64,000 bases of DNA from Dirofilaria immitis (Eukaryota; Nematoda; Chromadorea; Rhabditida; Onchocercidae). A model generated the notes under the pieces. It did no database searches and had not been told where the DNA came from. It was given only the letters and a program-made list of their open reading frames with translations. This document shows, piece after piece, positions 60,289 through 64,000 of this stretch. The position numbers and the translations under genes were made by a program. Every line of letters starts with the position of its first letter. The first letter of the stretch is position 1. The stretch is taken from positions 584,739 to 648,738 of the forward strand of contig JAKNDB010000065.1 of NCBI GenBank assembly GCA_024305405.1, in the 5' to 3' direction.

Positions 60289-61739
60289 ATGATACATGGA
60301 AAAATTAATATATTGTTCATTGTTTTATATTAAATAATAATAATGCTATGACAATATTGACCACTGAAATACTTTCTGCTCTTTTATATAATTCATTTAG
60401 TTAACATTTTTTCTTTTCGAAATGCTTTTTCAGTTTAAAATAATTAAAGAAAATTTTGAATTTAATAATGATATAATAAACTGACTTTGATAATAATGTA
60501 ACATTCAAGTTTGCCCATTTTCTCGAGATTTTCTTTATTGATTATACAAGCAAATTCAAATTTCTTATATGTTTTCCAAGACTAATATTACAATTTGACA
60601 AGAAAACAACAGCTTGCAAAATAAATGAAGGAATGTATAATAGATGGAAATAAAGGACAGCATTCTGAAATGTACGAAATGTATGTCATTCAGGTGAAAT
60701 GAATTCAACAACAGAGCGATTTTCAAATTCAAATATTTATTCATATATTTCATATGTAAGATTTGACGTATTATAAAACGATGATATGAGTTTATCAATT
60801 GATTGATACACTATCTATCTATCAAAAAATTGACTATCAATCTATCAAAAATTTGTTAATTTTATAAAGCAAAAAAATTATACTATTATTTACCCTATCT
60901 GGAAGTATCTATTCATTTTTATAATATTTTATTCATACTCATTCCATTTTGCAATGTTATATATTAAATAACATTTCTTGAGTATGTTACGCTTGTTTGA
61001 TAAACTATCGATAATATACTAGCATACTGGAATTAAGATTGGTTTTATTGCCGGTATTGCATATATTAATCTTGATCTACGGGAATTTGAAAAAACTGAA
61101 TTGAAACTGTTCATTTGTTCAAGCTATTCATCTTTTTCAATAGTTTAAATTTTTTTATAAACCACTAGTTTTTGCAATCATCATACTATATACTTTATGA
61201 AGCAAAAAAATTGAAAACAAGATTTAGTCGTTTGGAATATTTTATCAAATTTCCCGCCATGTAATATAAATTGTCATTTCTAATTAGAGTGGTATTTCTA
61301 ATTAGAACATCATCCCTGTTATTCATTCAATATTATAACTATAAACTAGATATGATTTAACATAACTTTAATCATTAAATTATGGCATACGTCAGTTATA
61401 TAATCCAAAAAAATTTCACCGACTATTTTTGTTTCCGAAATATCTGAAATATTATAAAAATCTTATCACACGAAAATTAAGATCTTGCTGTGTGAAAAAT
61501 TTTTCGGTAGGAAGAAATGTGTTGTGAATTACAATAACGCATGAAAATTTATGTGATGAAATGAAATGAATATAATATGAAATTTAATTCAACTGCAACA
61601 AAAATTTTCTTTGAATTTTCCTACCCATACTTTGCAATCAATTAAATAGTAATAAATAAAAGATAAAAAGTAAAACGGAGCTCGCAGCCTTGAATATGAA
61701 ATTATTTTCTCTATTGATATAGCTGTATGCAGTATTATT
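60289..61739. other. AT-rich interval with block-family fragments
   Basis: 61100-61420 belongs to the gctgctgat sub-segment family and 61640-61739 to the flank seen at 7605 and 57535. No gene is supported; a 77-codon minus-strand frame at 60565-60798 has no motif. Confidence 0.45.
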
Positions 61740-62098
61740 TTTAGCATATTCTTTATGCAATGCAATCTTTCAACTGAATCTTTGTGCATGTTTTTATGTT
61801 TTAGCAAATTGTCATTTCGATTGAACTCCGCTTGCACCGCAATTGAATGCTCTATCGTCTGCATGTATTTGATATTGTCTTTTGAGATTGTAGCTATAAC
61901 TAAATCCTTTGTCGCATGCATAGCACTTGTATGGTTTCTCGCCTGTATGCATCGATGTATTTTCAGATTGTCCCTTTCAGTGAATCCTTTACCGCATATA
62001 TCACACTCGGATGGTTTCTGGCCTGTATGTATTCGTCGATGCCTTTTCAGAATGCTGATTTTATTAAATTCTTTACTGCATGCACTGCGCTTTAACAT
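61740..62098 (-). pseudogene. C2H2 zinc-finger array pseudogene
   Basis: Best-preserved member. Minus strand: a first finger whose first Cys codon now reads Arg ([26 protein letters not shown]), a second complete finger (ECDICGKGFTERDNLKIH), a frameshift inside the next linker, a third finger in another frame (KCYACDKGFSYSYNLKRQY), a further shift and the tail NLLKHKNMHKDSVERLHC. With two shifts and a lost zinc ligand it is non-functional unless the shifts are assembly errors. The ancestor was a Kruppel-type DNA-binding protein. The 163-codon plus-strand frame over this locus is its antisense shadow. Confidence 0.8.
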
Positions 62099-63900
62099 TT
62101 TTCGACTTGCATTTGTCCTGTTATATTCGTCTAATTCAATTGATTATTTACTCCTGCCTGACATGATGAATTGTTTCTACTTGAGATCTGAAAATGTTTC
62201 ATTTTTATATTTAAGTGTATTTAATGTTTTTTTAATATATTTTTGATTATTTTCCTGAAGTTTTTGAGCAGTCTCAATCAATGCAACTTAATTCTTCTAA
62301 TATCACTATATGCTTCTTAATCATTTTATCCTTTTGAAGAATTATAATAAAATTCAAAATAATATATGATGCGTATAGAAAAAAGATGTCAACAAATTGA
62401 TGCCTTCGACATTATTCAGGAAACCAAACTATTTTCAACGCTGCAAATTGATATTTAAACGCAACATACTGATTCATTCGAAACTAATGAGAAAAACTGA
62501 TAAAATAAGAGTACAAAACGGAAAATTTACAAATATTTAATTTTCATAGTTAAAGCAATATTTTATTCACTTACTGTTAGTCGCAGAACGCATGATAGAA
62601 GCGTAACTGCTAAAAGGTACTGAGACAGCAGCATACATGTTTGCAAGCAATTTCCACTGACACACAGCAATGGTTGAATATGAAATCTGAGGTAAAATTC
62701 TGGAAAAATTTTGGAAAAATATTTTCAAAAAGCATATAAATCAATGGAGAACAAATTGTAATAAATAGTACTGTACTGATTAGAGAATCATTTTGAGAAT
62801 GATTTAAGTATTGCTGTAATTACGCGACCTGTGATCAAATAAATCGCAGTGCTTTTAATCCTTTGCATAATTATGCAAGCTTTTTTGTATAAATATTTTG
62901 ATTAAAAACTATTCACAGGAAAAAAAGTGAATTTGAAAATCTTGGTAATCTGAGTACTCTAAATATCTTGTGGAATAATAACAAATTTTTCATGGTCTCA
63001 TCGAAAATCATAGGTTTATGCAAATTTATGCAAATAAAAGTCATGACTGTTTCTGTAATTTCGATATAACTAGCAACAGAATAACATATTGCTATTTAAT
63101 TCTTTTCTATCTAAAAATCACTTAGCAAAAATTTTATTAATCAAATTTCCACCAAATTTTGATATATTATTCATTATTGCAGTTTTTGTAATTTGGGAAA
63201 CAACTAATTTCATAAAGATTTAATAATGCAAAACATGGAGTAACATAAACGATAGCGCAAGAAATAATTTGCTTATACATTTATAATCATATCATTTTAA
63301 TACAAATTCAAAGATTCATTAATTACTATTCATCATTTCATTAGTATGTAATTTAAATTTTATGAAGCATATCAATCTAAAAACCAGAATATCGAAAACA
63401 TATTTATCATTAGTATTTTTTTAAATATTAGATTTTTTACAACGAGAATTTTGTCTAACACTGTGAGAGTGCAGTTTGGACGAATGCCAATGGGATTACA
63501 GTAATCAATAAATGACTTATATTTCTGCCACTATCGACTGTTTGACCATGCATCCATTTCTATGAGTATTTATTATACCAAAATTTTTTTCATAATAAAC
63601 AAACATAAATTACCTTCTTCATTAGTTACTAAAGCGCTTTATGTAATTCCAACCGTAAGGCTAACAATTTTGATACGTTTTGAGATAACTTCCATTATTA
63701 AAGCATTGAAATCGATATCCTGACGAATTTGCGTTATAATTATTTTGTAGTAAAAATATTTCTAGTTTTTTATATTTTAACTATAGATAACAGATATTTA
63801 CTGTTATATCCTGTGTCGCGATTATCATCAATAAAATTTATAATAATCCATATCATTACGCGTTCTAAAACTCTATTCATAGGTTTTCTCCTTCATAAGG
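62099..63900 (+). repeat. Zinc-finger block, copy Z2
   Basis: Collinear with 8620-10330 at moderate divergence: ctcctgcctgac, the aatcaatgcaa segment, cgcatgataga...gctaaaa, catgagtatt/catgactgtt, and the 9890-10300 region. No open coding region is conserved. Confidence 0.78.
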
Positions 63901-64000
63901 AGATCTACTGATCACAAATGTAATAAGCAATCATGATTTAATTTATATTCTATTATATAAAAATAAGCGGTAGGATTTTCGATATCTCTATATTTCATTT

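Noticed and set aside
61755..62246. 163-codon plus-strand frame
   Set aside because: Antisense shadow of the C2H2 pseudogene; its cysteines arise from reverse-complemented finger codons.

Overview
This 64 kb window is AT-rich eukaryotic DNA, almost certainly from a nematode and most likely a filarial one. The strongest evidence is a perfect 22-nt SL1 spliced leader followed at once by a GT donor and an Sm-like site (46782 onward). Short introns with TTTAG/TTTCAG acceptors, BEL/Pao retrotransposon remnants and a bacterial-type (Rickettsiales/Wolbachia-like) isocitrate dehydrogenase fragment agree with this. Few genes read as long ORFs: the real genes are spliced into small exons, and most long open frames are chance frames, satellite or transposon debris.

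Layout. (1) 606-5588 and 11640-16972 are two direct copies of a ~5 kb segment carrying three small genes for secreted or membrane proteins (called alpha, beta, gamma here). They are separated by a block of degenerate C2H2 zinc-finger sequence and the icd-like fragment. Copy 2 alone carries a 561-bp solo LTR with a 5-bp target duplication; copy 1 alone carries an exon duplication in gene alpha. (2) 17-30 kb is mostly AT-rich and gene-poor, but its minus strand (24.0-26.3 kb) holds a spliced gene whose cysteine pattern matches the Dickkopf C-terminal (colipase-fold) domain; candidate 5' exons continue to 27.04 kb. (3) 30.39-41.94 kb is an 11.5 kb satellite of interleaved ~71-bp and ~108-bp units, each with a 10-bp-arm dyad, organised into ~1 kb higher-order repeats. 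(4) 41.94-46.44 kb is a 5'-truncated, frameshifted BEL/Pao element (RT, RNase H, integrase, DUF5641-like region, env-like remnant, 3' LTR). (5) 46.5-48.14 kb is a run of RNA-gene sequence: 5S-like pseudogenes, one intact-looking SL1 RNA gene, one mutated SL1 copy, and a 28S rRNA pseudogene with internal deletions. (6) 48-64 kb holds dispersed repeats, microsatellites, a second decayed BEL element on the minus strand (gag knuckle and RT fragments), and several rearranged copies of the zinc-finger block seen at 6.6-11.4 kb.

The most reliable functional content is the duplicated alpha/beta/gamma cassette, the Dickkopf-like gene and the SL1 RNA gene. Everything else is repeat, transposon or pseudogene. 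All gene models are hand-made from splice signals, reading-frame phase and, for the cassette, conservation of phase between the two copies.
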